The notes under the pieces are model-generated. The model was given only the letters and a program-made list of their open reading frames with translations, did not search any database and was not told the origin of the DNA. Position numbers and translations under genes: made by a program. DNA of 64,000 bases from Diphasiastrum complanatum (Eukaryota > Streptophyta > Lycopodiopsida > Lycopodiales > Lycopodiaceae). The stretch covers positions 37,622,976-37,686,975 of the forward strand of contig CM055097.1 of NCBI GenBank assembly GCA_029204225.1, written 5' to 3'. Positions 43,165 to 55,826 of this stretch are shown here, in pieces. Each line of letters opens with the position of its first letter. The stretch's first letter is position 1.

Positions 43165-46111
43165 ATTAGAGTGATTAAGCATCTACAACTAATGAGGGAA
43201 TTACAAGAGTGGTAGATTAGCCACGACCTAAAATGTATCTGCTGACGTCATACCATCAGATCAAATATTTGTACTTCTGGGTACTTTCATGATCTCGCTG
43301 GTACTCTTTGGAGCGTGGAGGGTAGGAGAAGGTTTTGTTTCCGTCGTTGGTTTCGTTTTGGTCGTTTGTCTTCTCTCATACTGGACCGCAAAAGATTCTC
43401 GTTTGTGAATCTTTCATGTTAAACCGTTTGTCTTCATCTGCTTTGACTTTCATGTTCGCGAACCATTCATCTTCATTTTCTTTGACTTTCGTGTTCCCAA
43501 AACTTTTCGTGCTTCGTGTCCCTAGACTTTTGTGTTCGCGAACATCTTCGTCAGGCTGAGGGTTGAAAGCTAGCAAGGCTTTGTAGTTAGAAACATTTCA
43601 TTTCTTCAGTTCGCTCTCAAAGCATGATAGCTTTACGATCCCGAGACTGCTCCTTTGTCTCTCAAAGAGTCCTTTGTCCAGAGCTTTAGTGAAGATGTCA
43701 ATAACCATGTCTTTCATTCCGATGAAGGTGGTTTGGTCTTCTTTTCAATTAGATCCCTGATCAAGTGGTACTTGATCGCAATGTGCTTCATTCTGGAATG
43801 GAACACGGGATCTTTCGTCAGGTGTATTGTAGAGGCATTGTCACATATGCAAACAACAGACGTAGGGACGAATGTTTGACGACAGGAGAGAAGGTTTCAG
43901 AATAGTCAATACATTTTCTCTGAGAGAAACCCTTCGCTACCAGTCTTGCCTTGTATTTTGTCACACTCCTGTCTGGTCCATATCTGAGTTTGAAAACCCA
44001 TTTGCATTTGACAGTCTTGCGCTTATGAGGTAATGGCTTTAACGTCCATACCTGGTTCTTCCTCATGGACTCCATCTCTTTGTTCATGGCTTGGATCCAT
44101 TTGTCCTTTTCTAGACCTTCAATCGCCTCCTCGAATGTCTGTGGTTCGCCACTGAACCCGCAGAATTCTTCTGATGTGGAAGCTGAGCTGCCTGGCACAA
44201 ATCTTACTGGTGCTCTTCGTGGTCTTGTCGACCTTCTGGGAGATCCTCCCGGAACAACTATGCCTTTGTCCTTGTTTGCTCTGCTCGGTCCGGAACCATC
44301 TTGGTTTATAGGAACTGTAGTAGCAGGTTGCCTCTCGAATCTTTCTTCATCTGATTCGTCGTTCGAATGAGAGACGACTCGAAAATCTTCATTTTTGTGT
44401 TCGTCTTTTGATCCCCCTAACGTTGGCGGCAGGTCATAGTATTGTCTCTCCAGAACTTCAGACGTAGGGATGAATGTTTGACGACAGGAGAGAAGGTTTT
44501 AGAGTAGTCAATACTGTATCTCTGAGAAAAACCTTTCGCTACCAATCTTACCTTGTATTTCGTCACATTTCCGTCTGGTCCGTATTTGAGCTTGAAGACC
44601 CATTTGCATTTGACAGTCTTGCGCTTATGTGGTAATGGCTCCAATGTCCATACCTAGTTCTTCCTCATGGACTCCATCTCTTCGTTCATGGCTTGGATCC
44701 ATCTATCCTTTTCTGGACCTTCAATCGTCTCCTCGAAAGTCTGTGGTTCGCCACTGAACCCGCTGAACTCTTCTGATGTGAAAGTTGAGTTGCCTGGCAC
44801 ATATCTTGCTGGCGTTTTTCGTGGTCTTGTCGACCTTCCGGGAGATCCTCCCAGAATAGCTATGCCTTTGCCCTTGTCTGCTCTGCTTGGTCCAAAACCA
44901 TTTTGGTTTAAAGGAACTACGGCAGCAAGCTGCCTCTCGAATCTTTCTTCGTCAGATTCGTCACTCGAATGGGAGACGACTCAAAAATCTTCGTTTTTGT
45001 GTTCGTCCTCTGCTCCCTCTGTCATTGGCAGCAGGTCATAGTACTGTCTCTCCAGAACTTCGTAGCTGACAGGATCGTCATTGGCCATTGTCCTGCTCTC
45101 ATCGAATCTGACATCTCTCACTGTTTTCACAGTGTTCGTGTCTAGCATGTAGACTCTGTAGTATGACGAGTTGTTGTCATAACCTACCAGAAATCCCTGC
45201 TCGGCTTTCTCATCAAGCTTCTTATGAAGCTGATCAGGAATATGTGCATAAGCTGCACAGCCAAAGATTATGACGTGAGACAGGTTGGGCTTTCTACCCG
45301 ACCATAGCTCATGTGGCGTCATGTGTGGGACACCAAACTTGCCTGTTCTGTTTTGGATGTATGCGACTGTAGCTACTGCTTCAGCCCACAGTGCTCTTGG
45401 AGCCTTTGAATAGGCCATCATGCATCTAGCTGCTTCCATTAGGGTCCTGTTCTTTCGTTAAGCAACACCACTGTGTTGCAGTGTGTAGGCTGCAGTTCTT
45501 CTGTGAATGATGCCACGATCATTGCAGAAGTCAGTGAAGTGATTCGAGATGTATTTGCCACCTCGATATGTTCTGATTAGCTTTATTTTGCTGCATGTAC
45601 ATCTTTAAGCCCAATTCACATATTCTGTGAATTTATCAAGTGCTTTAGATTTATTCTGAATAAAATACACTCTGGCAAATTTGCTATAATCATCAATGAA
45701 GGTTATATAATACTTTGAATCTCCTATTGAGATCACGTTGAATGGTCTGCAGATGTCAGAGTGCACTATCTCCAGAATCTTTGTCGTTCTGTAGGAGCCT
45801 TTATTGAATGGTGTGCGTGACATCTTGCCTTTTAAACATGCATCATAGGTGGTCGAATTGGTTGCATTCGAGATGCTGACCCCTGTTATCGCTCCATGAT
45901 GGCTTGCTTGGTAAAGTGCCATTGAGTTCATGTGGTAGAGTCTTCTGTACCACAGAGTGTCTGGCGAGTCGTCATGAGTCTTATGCACCTGATCTGTAGG
46001 TAGGCGTACCTTCAGATGATATAGGTTCCCCTTCCTTCTACCTTGAGTGATGAGAGTACTAGTACTGGCATCAATCACGTTGCATGCTTCGTCAGAAAAC
46101 GTCACACGCAT
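43165..46111 (-). mobile_element. Minus-strand Ty1/copia relic, same family as 52978-56627
   Basis: From the right: DACLKGKMSRTPFNK (pre-integrase), then EIVHSDICRPF and FIDDYSKFARVY (integrase catalytic start; Arg in place of the usual Gly of CGP), then KNRTLMEAARCMMAYSKAPRALWAE, then FGCAAYAHIPDQLHKKLD. RT N-termini follow in duplicate ([13 protein letters not shown]...[11 protein letters not shown]), then RNase H scraps to 43800 and LTR text (GGTCGTGGCTAATCT complement) to 43165. A stop near 45608 and other breaks inactivate it. It begins and ends inside other elements. Confidence 0.87.
43859..45062 (-). repeat. Internal tandem duplication of copia RT N-terminal region
   Basis: 43859-44460 and 44461-45062 are two head-to-tail copies of ~602 bp, beginning GACGTAGGGA(C/T)GAATGTTTGA and ending TCTCTCCAGAACTTC. 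Each encodes the same minus-strand blocks (a Glu/Asp-rich linker, then the [10 protein letters not shown] start). The left copy's frame is the longer. Confidence 0.9.
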
Positions 46112-46129
46112 CCCTGCATCTTTATGCTA

Positions 46130-46820
46130 ACTAGGTGTTTCTTGGAGTTTTAATTTCTTAACTAGGGTGTAATCGATGAAGTTATGTGTTGGCACATATT
46201 TCACCATTACTTTGATTGTCTGATTGCGAATTTTTTCGTGCATGCGTATTTAGGTCGTGAGGCCCAAAGCTGGAGGGTCTCCCTAGCATAGTAGATGTTA
46301 AATGACATCTTCATGAAATACCTCTATTTTGGTAGTTGCTCGTGATCTTCATGAAATACCTCTATTTTGGTAGTTGTCAATGTGTACTTGCTTGTTATCT
46401 TTATTTTTATTAAACCTTCCTTTAGGACATTGTTTGATTGTGTGACCTTTACCCATGCACACAAAACACAATCGTTCTTGTTTAGCTTTTTCATATTCTT
46501 CTATTTTCAACAGTTGATGAGAACCTTCATTCTAGTTGGATTCTTCATATTTCTTTCTTTTAAAGACCTTTTTCTTATATGAAAAAGTTATCTGAGAAAG
46601 GCTGTTCAGAAGTAAGTTGTTTGGCCTTTCGTTTGCCCATTGAATCATCATAGACTGGGGCGAACTTAATGGCATATTCACAGTAGTAGGTGAGTTTCGT
46701 TGAACTTCAACCTTGTACTCATCTTGGAGCCCACGGAGAAAGCCCCTAACTTTCTGGTAGTTGTCAATATTTTTAAGTCTGAGGATGGATTCCCTATACT
46801 ATTCTTCCATGGCATACAGA
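46130..46820 (-). pseudogene. Gypsy gag-protease relic, same family as 4133-8568
   Basis: The minus strand shows LCFVCMGKGHTIKQCPKG (zinc knuckle near 46450), then HNFIDYTLVKKLKLQETPS (protease, near 46150) with the catalytic Asp-Gly region altered to VKYVPT, and upstream gag text parallel to 6515-6760. A 34-bp duplication (CTTCATGAAATACCTCTATT...) sits at about 46306-46375. Strongly diverged and truncated by copia at 46111. Confidence 0.78.
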
Positions 46821-47899
46821 GATACTATGTTTCTTTTCTCTCTAGTTAAAACAAGTGACACAAGCTCATTTTCAAATTTGAAAAGTTATTTAATGAGCGT
46901 CACATATTCTTGAAATCGCAGTTACATGCGTCATAATAATCTCTTGTTAACTACACATTATTGGTAAAGTTAAGCTAAACTGGACCAGAAAGTCCATCGA
47001 AATTACAAAATTCGACGAGTTTTTTCATCCTACGTGGCATTCCTTATACTGCCCTTTTGGAGTTTGTAACTCCTCTGATGTGTTTTTTTCACCATTTTTT
47101 TTTTTAATTTCCAACCATTATGGCTTTACTAAAGTTTTTTTTTTTAAATTTCAGTTGATTTTGATGTCACATACAATAATCACTAGATTGATATGGTAAA
47201 AATCTCTATCAATTCAAAATTTCAACAATTTTTATGATATAAGTAATCACTATGACTAAAGATAGTTTGATATTCCTTTATGAAATTACTCGTGTAGCAT
47301 GGTCACATATATCTGATTAAAAATAAATCAGTGCAACGCTTAATCGGTTGAGTAATGAATTTTTTTTACAAAGCTCAAAGCTTACAAAAACTAATAGAAT
47401 TGAGTTAGTTAGCTATAACCCCTATAATTTTTTTCAAGAGAGCAAGTTTTAGAGTCAAGACTTGAACAAACAATTGCAAACTATCAGTTGTTCACTTTCT
47501 TGCTCGAATCTAGAATTTTCGAGAAATTAAAAATCTTCAAAGGAGGAAGTAAAACATGACATCAAAATTAGTATTTTGGTTATGGAATTATAATATGCAA
47601 TAGGATTAGTGGTAATCCTTGAAAATTTTATATATTACTTGTGATTGAATCATTCTATACAAGAGTCTTTATGTTAAGATTCTTTTAGAATAGTACATAA
47701 AGATATTTCTCTATGAAAATCCTTAACAACCATGAGTTAACTGAAAATTCTAAAAAAAAATGTGCCTCTATTGTTTATGTGAAAGATAGACAAAATCTAG
47801 CTTGATTATTTTGCAATTTCATGTACATAGTGAAATCTCACATGTGTGGAGCATGTTCCCACGTGTGGAGAGTAGGCAAAATTACTTTAGTTCATTTAT
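46821..47899. other. AT-rich stretch, no gene recognised
   Basis: No open frame or known motif. A poly(T)-rich block lies at 47080-47150. Confidence 0.5.
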
Positions 47900-48370
47900 G
47901 ATGAGTTTGAATAGTCAACGAGCCTTAATCTTGAGTTTTGGGGGTACTTTGACTTTTTTACCCCTTGTAACATGTTGGTAGGTGATTTGGCCACTTTTGG
48001 TGTGTGATGTAGCTCGAGGTAGGTTAGGCTTCTTACACATGGCATGATGGTAGAGTGCTAGTGACACTTTCCTATGTATTGTCAAGAAGTCATGTGACCA
48101 ATCAAAAGTGAAAGATCCATGATATTGATCCAATCATATTCAAGGGTCCTTATGTCACTAGACTAATCAAATTAGGAGGAGATAAGGGTCCAATCAAAAT
48201 GATGTTGACCACACCTCCTTAACCTCGAATTTCTATTTGAGAGAGGGAGAGAGTGATTCCATATTTAGTTTTTGGAGAGATTGTGAGACTCTACACATCA
48301 CTTTTTTGTTGCTTTCTCTCTCTACCCGAGAACCTATTGTTGTATTCTCTCTCTTTTCGAGAGCAATTTT
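47900..48370 (+). repeat. Second copy of the repeat at 20085-21290
   Basis: Shares GGGTCCAATCAAAA, GAGGTAG(T/G)TTAGGCTT, and the closing pyrimidine run TTTCTCTCTCTACCC. Only moderate similarity by eye. Confidence 0.42.
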
Positions 48371-49410
48371 TACTTATTTTCTTTTCATCATGAGTTGCCT
48401 ACACATGTGAATGTATGATGGTGAATAATTTGTGCATGTTCTATGTGTTGTTGCCTTTCAAGAAAAATTGTAGAATCAATCAAGTGCAAGATCTTTTGCA
48501 ATCACACACATCTTAGGAGATCATTCACACATTTTGGGTTGTCCCCACACGTGTGAAAACTTCACAATTTAGAATGTTTTGGACATTCTTAGATAGCAAG
48601 TTTATTTTTGGGCCAGATTATGCAACTAACAATGATGGGACTGTCCATGAGGACGCTTTTGGTTTTAAAGCTAATTGATTGTATGGAAAGAATTGGAATT
48701 GTAAAGAACATAAAATGTCTAGAGCCATGGAAAAGCACTTCTATGTTGAGACCAATTGAATTATATGAAATAGATTGATGAGCTGAACTCTCTCCTATCA
48801 GAGAAAAGTCAAATTGCAATAAGCCAAAATTTGTTGACAATTAGAACACAAAGTTTTAATCACTTTTATAATCTCTCAGAATATGAGAGGATTGTTGAAG
48901 TAGAAGTTATGTGCATGAAGAGCATCTCTTAGATATGTACCAGCCTTAGAAAAATGGAATGCCATCCATGATATTTGTTGTCTCTATAATGCAAGTCATC
49001 CTTGGAGTCCTTTGTGCCTTTCTATGAGAATGAATAGGAACAACATGAAGATTATTGTGAGGCCACAATAAAAACAATAGGCATGTTGAATAGAGTTTGT
49101 TTCCACTCTCAATACTTATCTAGTTGGTACTATCATTCCCAAATTCCTGCCACCTGAGAGTTCCAACTATTAGGAATAAGGCTCATTACAAAATTTTCTT
49201 TCTCAATTGACACTCACTCAATTCGGAATGTCTAATCTCGAAGAAAGCATGGTTGTCTTAGACGCCTAATTGTTCGCTCCCTTCATGGTTGTGTCTGACA
49301 CCTACCAAGACATTCCTCCATTCGATCTAAGTCAATGATGATATTGTAGTTTCGTAAAGGTCCTATAAAGTTTTCTATGTTGGAGCTGTGTTTGTTATTC
49401 CGCACCCCAA
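48371..49410. other. Probable 5' LTR region of the copia element plus a dispersed-repeat fragment
   Basis: No coding sequence. 49090-49185 is a reverse-complement piece of the 38148/63466 repeat (GAGAGTTCCAACT... region). The end, ...CACCCCAACA at 49412, precedes a primer site, so the last few hundred bases are probably an LTR whose start I cannot fix. Confidence 0.45.
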
Positions 49411-49415
49411 CAGAG

Positions 49416-49428
49416 TAGTATCAGAGCC
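49416..49428 (+). promoter_or_regulatory. Primer binding site of the 49.4-51.4 kb copia element
   Basis: TAGTATCAGAGCC is one base from the tRNA-iMet site TGGTATCAGAGCC. It lies about 55 bp upstream of the gag ATG at 49485. Confidence 0.72.
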
Positions 49429-49484
49429 TAGGTTCCAAACTACTATTAGTATTCAAAATTGTTTACTATACTTAGAGTATTCAT

Positions 49485-51400
49485 CATGGAAGGAACATCT
49501 TCAAAAATTTGCCTGATCAACAAGTTCAACAGTGATGACTTCCACATGTGGAAGTTCAAGATGAAGATGATACTCACAGAAAAAGAACTCTAGGGATACG
49601 TCGAGGTTCAATAACCAATCCAACTGAACCTGACATGCTGACCGCCTGGGAAGCTAATGATGGAAAAGCCCTTGCCATTGTATCTCTGAATCTTAAAGAT
49701 TCACAAATGGCTCACATAGCTAATTTTTTTGTCTCTGCAAAAGGTGACAACAAGTTTATTATAGGAAGAAGTAAGAAGGAAAAGCTTATCTATGTTGAAT
49801 TCGAAGACAGTCACTCTCTATTCGAATAAGCAACAGCTTCCCGAGGAAGAAATCTTCAAAGGACAAGAAGACAAAAGCTGAGCAAACTGATTCAGACCAA
49901 CAATCACAACAATTGACAACATCAAAATCCTAAGACCAGACTCTTCTACAAGTACTGCAAGAGAACCAACCACGACATCAAGGATTGTCGAGTTCTCAAT
50001 TATAACGAAGCCAAAAAGAAGATGTAGCAAAATGGGGGATCTGATTCTGCCAGAACCTCTCACGAAGACCCAACACTGCTGATGATACAAGATGAACCCG
50101 TTAGAGGAGCCATGGATTGGTACCTCAATTCTAGTGCTTCTCAACACATGACTTTATGTAAGTCCTTATTCGAAGACCTTACACCAGTAGATTTGAAGTA
50201 TGTCTACTTCAGTGACTCAAGTGCACTGCAGATTGAAGTCAAAGGATATGTTCATCTTTATCTTCCAAATGGTAAAATGACCTTTCTCAAGGATGTATTG
50301 TACATACTCAAGCTGACCAAGAACTTATTGTCAGTTAGCAAGCTCACTGATCAAGGCTGTAGAGCCATGTTCAATTCAAGACAATGTACTATTCAGGACA
50401 AGAATGATAAAGAAATTTTCTCTGAAAATAGAGAAGGTAATTTGTACATTCTGAGTCATGAATATGCACTTTCCACTAATGTGAGTACCTCAAATGCCCA
50501 ATTATAGCATCAAAGACTAGGACATCTAAACATGAGATCAATCTTGTATATGCATCACAATAGTATGGTCAAGGATTTGAGTTTTAATGCTGCCTCCACT
50601 GACATTCGACATGTTTGTGAGATGTGCCTACTAGGCAAACAACCTAGATCAAGATTCCCAAGGGGACAAGCCAGTAGAGCTAAGTACATTCTAGAATTGA
50701 TACATAGTGATCTGTGTGGCCCTCCTATGAGTACTCCCTCTCTAGGTTCAGCATTATATTTTATCACTTTTATCGATGATTATTCGAGATTTACCAGCAC
50801 TATGTTCATTAAGAACAAGTGTTAGGCATTCAACTGTTTCAAAGGCTTCAACAGTTTGCTAAGACACAGACTGGTCAACGACACAAGACTCTTTGTATAG
50901 ACAGTAGTGGAGAGTTTCTGTCAAATGAAATGTTTGACTATCTGACATCATTCGACTTTCATGATCAGTTCACCACCAGCTACACACCACAGCATAATGG
51001 AGTAGCCGAAAGGAAGAACCGAACATTGCTAAATGCAGCACAATGAATGATGTCAAATGCTCAGCTCACCAAGAACTTTTGGGCTAAAGATATTTCAACA
51101 ACTTGTTATCTGTAGAATTATTTGAGTACCAAAGCAGTCGACTCAAAGACTCCCTTCGAAGCTTTTTATGGCTACAAACCGAGTCTACGACACCTCCGAG
51201 TGTTTGGTTGTCTTTGTTATGTACACATTCCTTCTAATTTGAGAAAGAAACTTGACCCTGTTAGCTGTAGGAGTATCTTCATTTGATACTCAACGTCACA
51301 CAAGGCATATAGAATATTTGATATTGAGACAAGCCAAATCTCAGTTAGTCGAGATGTCTTCCTCAAAGATTTGCAAGAAACTTCTCAAGTGAATAGCAGG
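49485..51400 (+). pseudogene. Ty1/copia gag-pol relic (gag to integrase)
   Basis: Gag starts MEGTSSKICLINKFNSDDFH, then WKFKMKMIL, with stops soon after. A CCHC-like knuckle (YCKRTNHDIKDC) is near 49960, protease WYLNSSASQHMT (Asn-Ser where Asp-Ser/Thr-Gly is required) near 50120, then LKDVLYILKLTKNLLSVSKL. Integrase follows: HQRLGHLNMRS, CEMCLLGKQPRSRF, ELIHSDLCGPP, FIDDYSRFT, DSSGEFLS, then HNGVAERKNRTLLNAAQ and FGCLCYVHIPSNLRKKLD. It ends about 51400 before RT. Several stops and one frameshift (near 50830) make it inactive. Confidence 0.9.
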
Positions 51401-51499
51401 GTTCACTGCTGGTTGCTATGGTGCTCGGGTTGTTGTCGTGAGGATCCTATCGTGATTCATAATTGACATGATGGGCAGGTAGGATCTTAGCTAGTTGTT

Positions 51500-52440
51500 T
51501 TGGATAGTCTTTGAAACTGTGTTTTCTGACACAGTCGGGACACTCAGCATGGTACTTGGACTTGACTGGACAATCAACCATGAAATGGCCGGTTTCACCA
51601 CAGACGAAACATATGTTGTTCAATGGCCCTTGTATAACGACATAGCCATCTTGTATGGCGAATGGATCTGGACTTTCAGGTATTCATGATAAGTCAAGGA
51701 ATATCTAGATTGTGATGGCTGTTCTTCATATTGTTGGACTGTATGTGCTTGGATAGGCTGATATGAAGGACAAGCATCAACAGGATGTGTAGCCCGGCAG
51801 TGTGGGCACCAGATTGGTTTTCGTCTATAAGGTACATGTGCAGGGTTTGGCTGACTAGACATACTGCTTTGGATAGACTTCAGGGTAGTTTAAAACTCAT
51901 TGGTGAGTTTTTCCATTTGTAGCTGATGTTGCTTGTTAAGCAACTCCAACTGTGATTTCCAAAGCATATCTCGGGTATCGGCTTCGACTCATGGACAAGA
52001 GCACGTGGTGCTCTCCCATTGGATTTAAGCTCGTGTCTAATCCATCTTGGAAGGCCGACTAAGAACCAGATGATGAGCATCTGTTCGGAGGGCTGTTCTT
52101 GTACTTGACTTTTGAGGCATTTGAAACGCTCGATATAGTCTTGTACCTTGATGTTACTCAATTTGACAAAAGGGCTCTCTATCAAGCGAAAGGGCCTAAA
52201 GCGCTTGATAAAGGACTCTTTCAAAATTGACCAGTCTGTCTTATCTTCGCGATCTAGGTTAAAAAACCAATCATGTGCTTTAGCGATCATGGTCATCGAA
52301 CACAGTTGGACCATAGCAGTGGGAGATGTTTTGCCATCCACATCACATGCATTCTCAAGGATTTGCAAAAATCGTTGAGGGTCCGAACTACCGTCAAACT
52401 TGGGTAGATCTAACTTGGGTGTACGTCTCTTATGATGAGC
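51500..52440 (-). pseudogene. Gypsy gag relic with two zinc knuckles
   Basis: The minus strand reads LCSMTMIAKAHDWFFNLDRE, DWSILKESFIKRFRPF, YIERFKCLKSQVQEQPSEQ and FLVGLPRWIRHEL, the retrotrans_gag domain. Next come WCPHCRATHPVDAC (51800) and ICFVCGETGHFMVDC (51600), two knuckles. It stops where copia begins, about 51400-51500. No protease remains. Confidence 0.85.
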
Positions 52441-52639
52441 ACTGTGGATAGTAGAAACTCCATTCAGGTGTGTTCTGGCATGTGATGTTTCAACACCATG
52501 AACATGTGTTCTGGCTCATGAGGACTCGGCTCTCTCAGGTTCTTGTCCCTTGAATGGGTTCGGTCGAGAATTGACAGAAACCTGTCAATTGAGATCTGAC
52601 GAAAGCTTCAATCAAGATCTGACGAGAAAGCTTCGGTCG

Positions 52640-52968
52640 AGATCTGACAGAAGGATTATTACCAAATATTTGTGAATTGCAAAATGGGTACTCGGAGTTT
52701 GGACTCGTACCTACAAGATTTAATGCATTTATGGAATAAAGTCCCCTCATTCCATGCAAAACTGGCACTGTGGCAGTTTATCCTAGGTCTGTCCGCATAT
52801 TATCAGAATGAGTGTAAGGGTAACGTGTTTCAAACTTGTGATGATGTAGTTCATGTCACGAAAGCATATGACTCCACGGTTGTGGCATCTAGAAAGTAGT
52901 TACAGGCTAATCCATCTGGATCATCCAGACTCAGTCAAAAAAAAAAAAAAAAAGAGTTCGTGGAAATA
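52640..52968 (+). pseudogene. Gypsy gag fragment (same family as 56640-57340)
   Basis: Frame reads LDSYLQDLMHLWNKV, LALWQFILGLSAYYQNECK and KAYDSTVVASRK, then a stop, then NPSGSS and an expanded A-run (52937-52953) where the relative has a Lys-rich segment. It ends at GTTCGTGGAAATAA, where the copia LTR begins. Confidence 0.85.
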
Positions 52969-52977
52969 AGAGGTAAA

Positions 52978-53730
52978 TGAAACCAACGGTGGAAATGAAA
53001 CTCGTTCTGTCCTCACGCTCCAAGGAGTACCACCAGAGATCATGCAAGTATGACGTCAGCAGATACTTCCTAGGTCGTGGCTAATCTGCCACTCTTGTAA
53101 TTCCCTGATTAGTTGTAGATGTATAATCACTCTAATCTTACGTTTACATAGAGAGACTATACTTACTGGATAATACTTGATATATATCAGAACATGATAC
53201 ACATAGTGTAACTAAGAGAAGAGACACCGAAGAAGTCTGATGCTAATAAGTAATCAAGACGAACACAGACAAAAGCTCTGCCTACTTGGGAACAAAAGAT
53301 CCAATTGTCTGCTAGTGAAGCGAGACTACTACTTGTGAGAGAACCGTGCTTCTCTCACGCCAACGCACTGCATGGATTCGCATGCAGTGCCCTGAAGAAA
53401 TCAGAGAAAATCAATATAGATTATTTTCTAGTTGTGTCAGATCTTGGATGTTGAATGCTTATGCTATTTATTTCATATGTCTGAATTTTTTTGTTCCCTT
53501 TGAATTTTGCACCTTGGTTGAATTTAAGTCGAATGTTGTAATAATTTTATGAACATAGATCAATAGTAACTAACTACTCTTTGGAGGATTGTAGGAGTGT
53601 TTCAACTGGCAGTGCCCAACGAACGCATCTAAATTCCATCCGAATCTTGAAAGAGAGTCGTGACCATTTTGTGAGTTTTTATCCTCACGATTCTCATCGG
53701 TTGTATCAAAGCATCTCACGAATCTCATCA
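52978..53730 (+). repeat. 5' LTR of the copia element
   Basis: Begins near TGAAACCAAC and ends ...AATCTCATCA two bases before the primer site. Contains the palindrome-like TGCATGGATTCGCATGCA near 53371. Confidence 0.82.
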
Positions 53731-53819
53731 GTGGCATCAGAGCCAGCCTGCCATATTCTGACATAGCCAAGAAGCTAGCAGATCCAGGAGGCCAAGCATT
53801 CAGACAATCAACCATCAAC

Positions 53820-55700
53820 AAGAAAATAGACTTCAAGAAGCAATGGCTTCAATAAGATCTGCACTATACTTAATTCTTCAAGATCTAACTTTCTAGCCTG
53901 GGAATTTAAGACATCTTTGATACTCAAGGGTGAAGGACTCTTCCCCTGGGTGGATGGCACAGAAGAAATGCCTACGACAACAGGCAAGGCGCTACACGAA
54001 TGGAGAGAGAAAAATGACAAGGCAATAGCCTTGCTATCATCTTCCATCGAAGATAGCCTTACACTTGACCTGGCTACACTCTCCAAAGCTAAGGAGATGT
54101 GGGATGCATTGCTCACAAGATTTCAGATGAAATCAAAAAGTCAGATTATGATGTTGAAAGATGAATTGATGAATCTGCAGTGGGATGGAAAAGAAGACCT
54201 CACCTCTTTCGTGAGAAAGATGAAGGATCTGTTTCTATCACTACACAACTCAGGAGCAGAGAATGCAGTATCAGCTGAGAAGCAGCTCACATATTTGTTG
54301 AGATCCTTATCCAGATCTTCTAGATGACATGAACCCTGCTCGCGAAAGATCCCACCATGAAGCTCGAAAAGGCGATTGTCAAGATTCGAGAGAAAGTCGA
54401 GGCCAAAGAGCATCTTGGTCACAAAGATGGTTATGACCAGGCACTCTACGACAACATAGAAAAATCAAAGAAACAGTTCAAGCCTAAGAGGGAGTCGAAT
54501 CAGAGGTAGGATCATGACCAGCAAACAGAGGGGACCAGCAAAAGCAACTGGAAGACCAAAGGGAGGTCGAAACGACAAGATGTAGACAAGAAGACCTGCA
54601 CGAGATGCAGAAGAGACGGGCATACAGTAGATACTTGCTGGCTCAATCCCAAGATTGAGTGTATCCATTTCCATAAAAAGGGTCATGCAGCCATGGATTG
54701 TCACCAGAACCCAAGAAACAGATCAGCACAGAACAGACAAGAGGACAATAATAGTTCTTCCTATGTCGAGGATCCCAAGAGCTCAAAGATGGGTGAAGAA
54801 AGAACGAACAAAAATTGGTCGACCGCCTACATCTGTGAAGATGTGTGTGCAGCATCAGCGTCTGACACACACGAGGTGATCCTGGATTCAAGAGCCACCT
54901 CGCACTTCGTGACATCAAGACGAATCATGTCTGATTTCAGAAGTTCAGATCCCTCAAGATTCGTAGTTCTTGGAGATGGATCCAGACATCAAGTGAACGA
55001 TATTGGTTCACTCTGGCTCAACACCAACGGTAGAGACAGACGACTCGAAGATGTTCTATTCGTGCCAACTTTGCAGTAAGACTTGCTCTCTGTAGCAAGA
55101 ATAGCAGATGCAAGGATGCGTGTGATGTTTTCTAACAAAACATGCAACGTGATTGATGCCAGCACCAGGACTCTCATTGCTCTAAGGAGGATGCACCATT
55201 GCATCAGGAGCAGCAATTCTCTAGGTCATCAAGAAGCAGACCATTGTAGCCCAATCGTCCTACAACGCAGAGTACGTAGCAGCAGTGAAGATGGCCAACG
55301 AAATAATTTGGCTAAGACAATTCCTGGATGAATTGGGGAAAACAAGAAATGAGCCATTGGTCTTGCAGATGGACAACACCTCTGCGATACACCTGACGAA
55401 AGATCCTGTGTTGCACTCAAGAACAAAGCACATTGCGATCAAGTATCACTTGATCAGAGATTTGATTGAAAGGAAGATGATGCAGACCACCTTCATAGGA
55501 ACGAAAGATATGGTTGCTAACATCTTCACTAAAGCTCTAGACAAAGGGCTTTTTGAGAGGCAAAGTACCAGTCTCGGGATCATAAAGCTACCATGCTTTG
55601 AGAGGGAACTGAAGAAACAAAGTGTTTTTGATTACAAAGCCTTGCTAGTTTTCAGCCCTTCACTGACGAAGATGTTCGCGAACTCGAACATCTAGAGACA
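53820..55700 (+). pseudogene. Copia gag, protease and RNase H (integrase and RT missing)
   Basis: Gag (about 53885-54327): NFLAWEFKTSLILKGEGLF, then WREKNDKAIALLSSSIEDSL, then AKEMWDALLTRFQMKSKSQ and YLLRSLS (UBN2 domain), then a frameshift near 54310. Knuckle-like CTRCRRDGHTVDTCW is at 54600 and a second HFHKKGHAAMDC at 54670. Protease reads VILDSRATSHFVTS (DSRA for DSGA). At about 55190-55250 the pre-integrase segment jumps to RNase H ([53 protein letters not shown]). With no RT or integrase and a changed protease, it could only move with help from another copy. Confidence 0.88.
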
Positions 55701-55826
55701 CGAAACACGAAGAGTTTTGCAAACACGAAAGTCAACGGAGATGAAGACGAACGGTTCGCGAACATGAAGGATCCACGAATGAGATTCATTTGCGATCCAG
55801 CAAGAGAGAAAGGCAGACGAGGTAAA

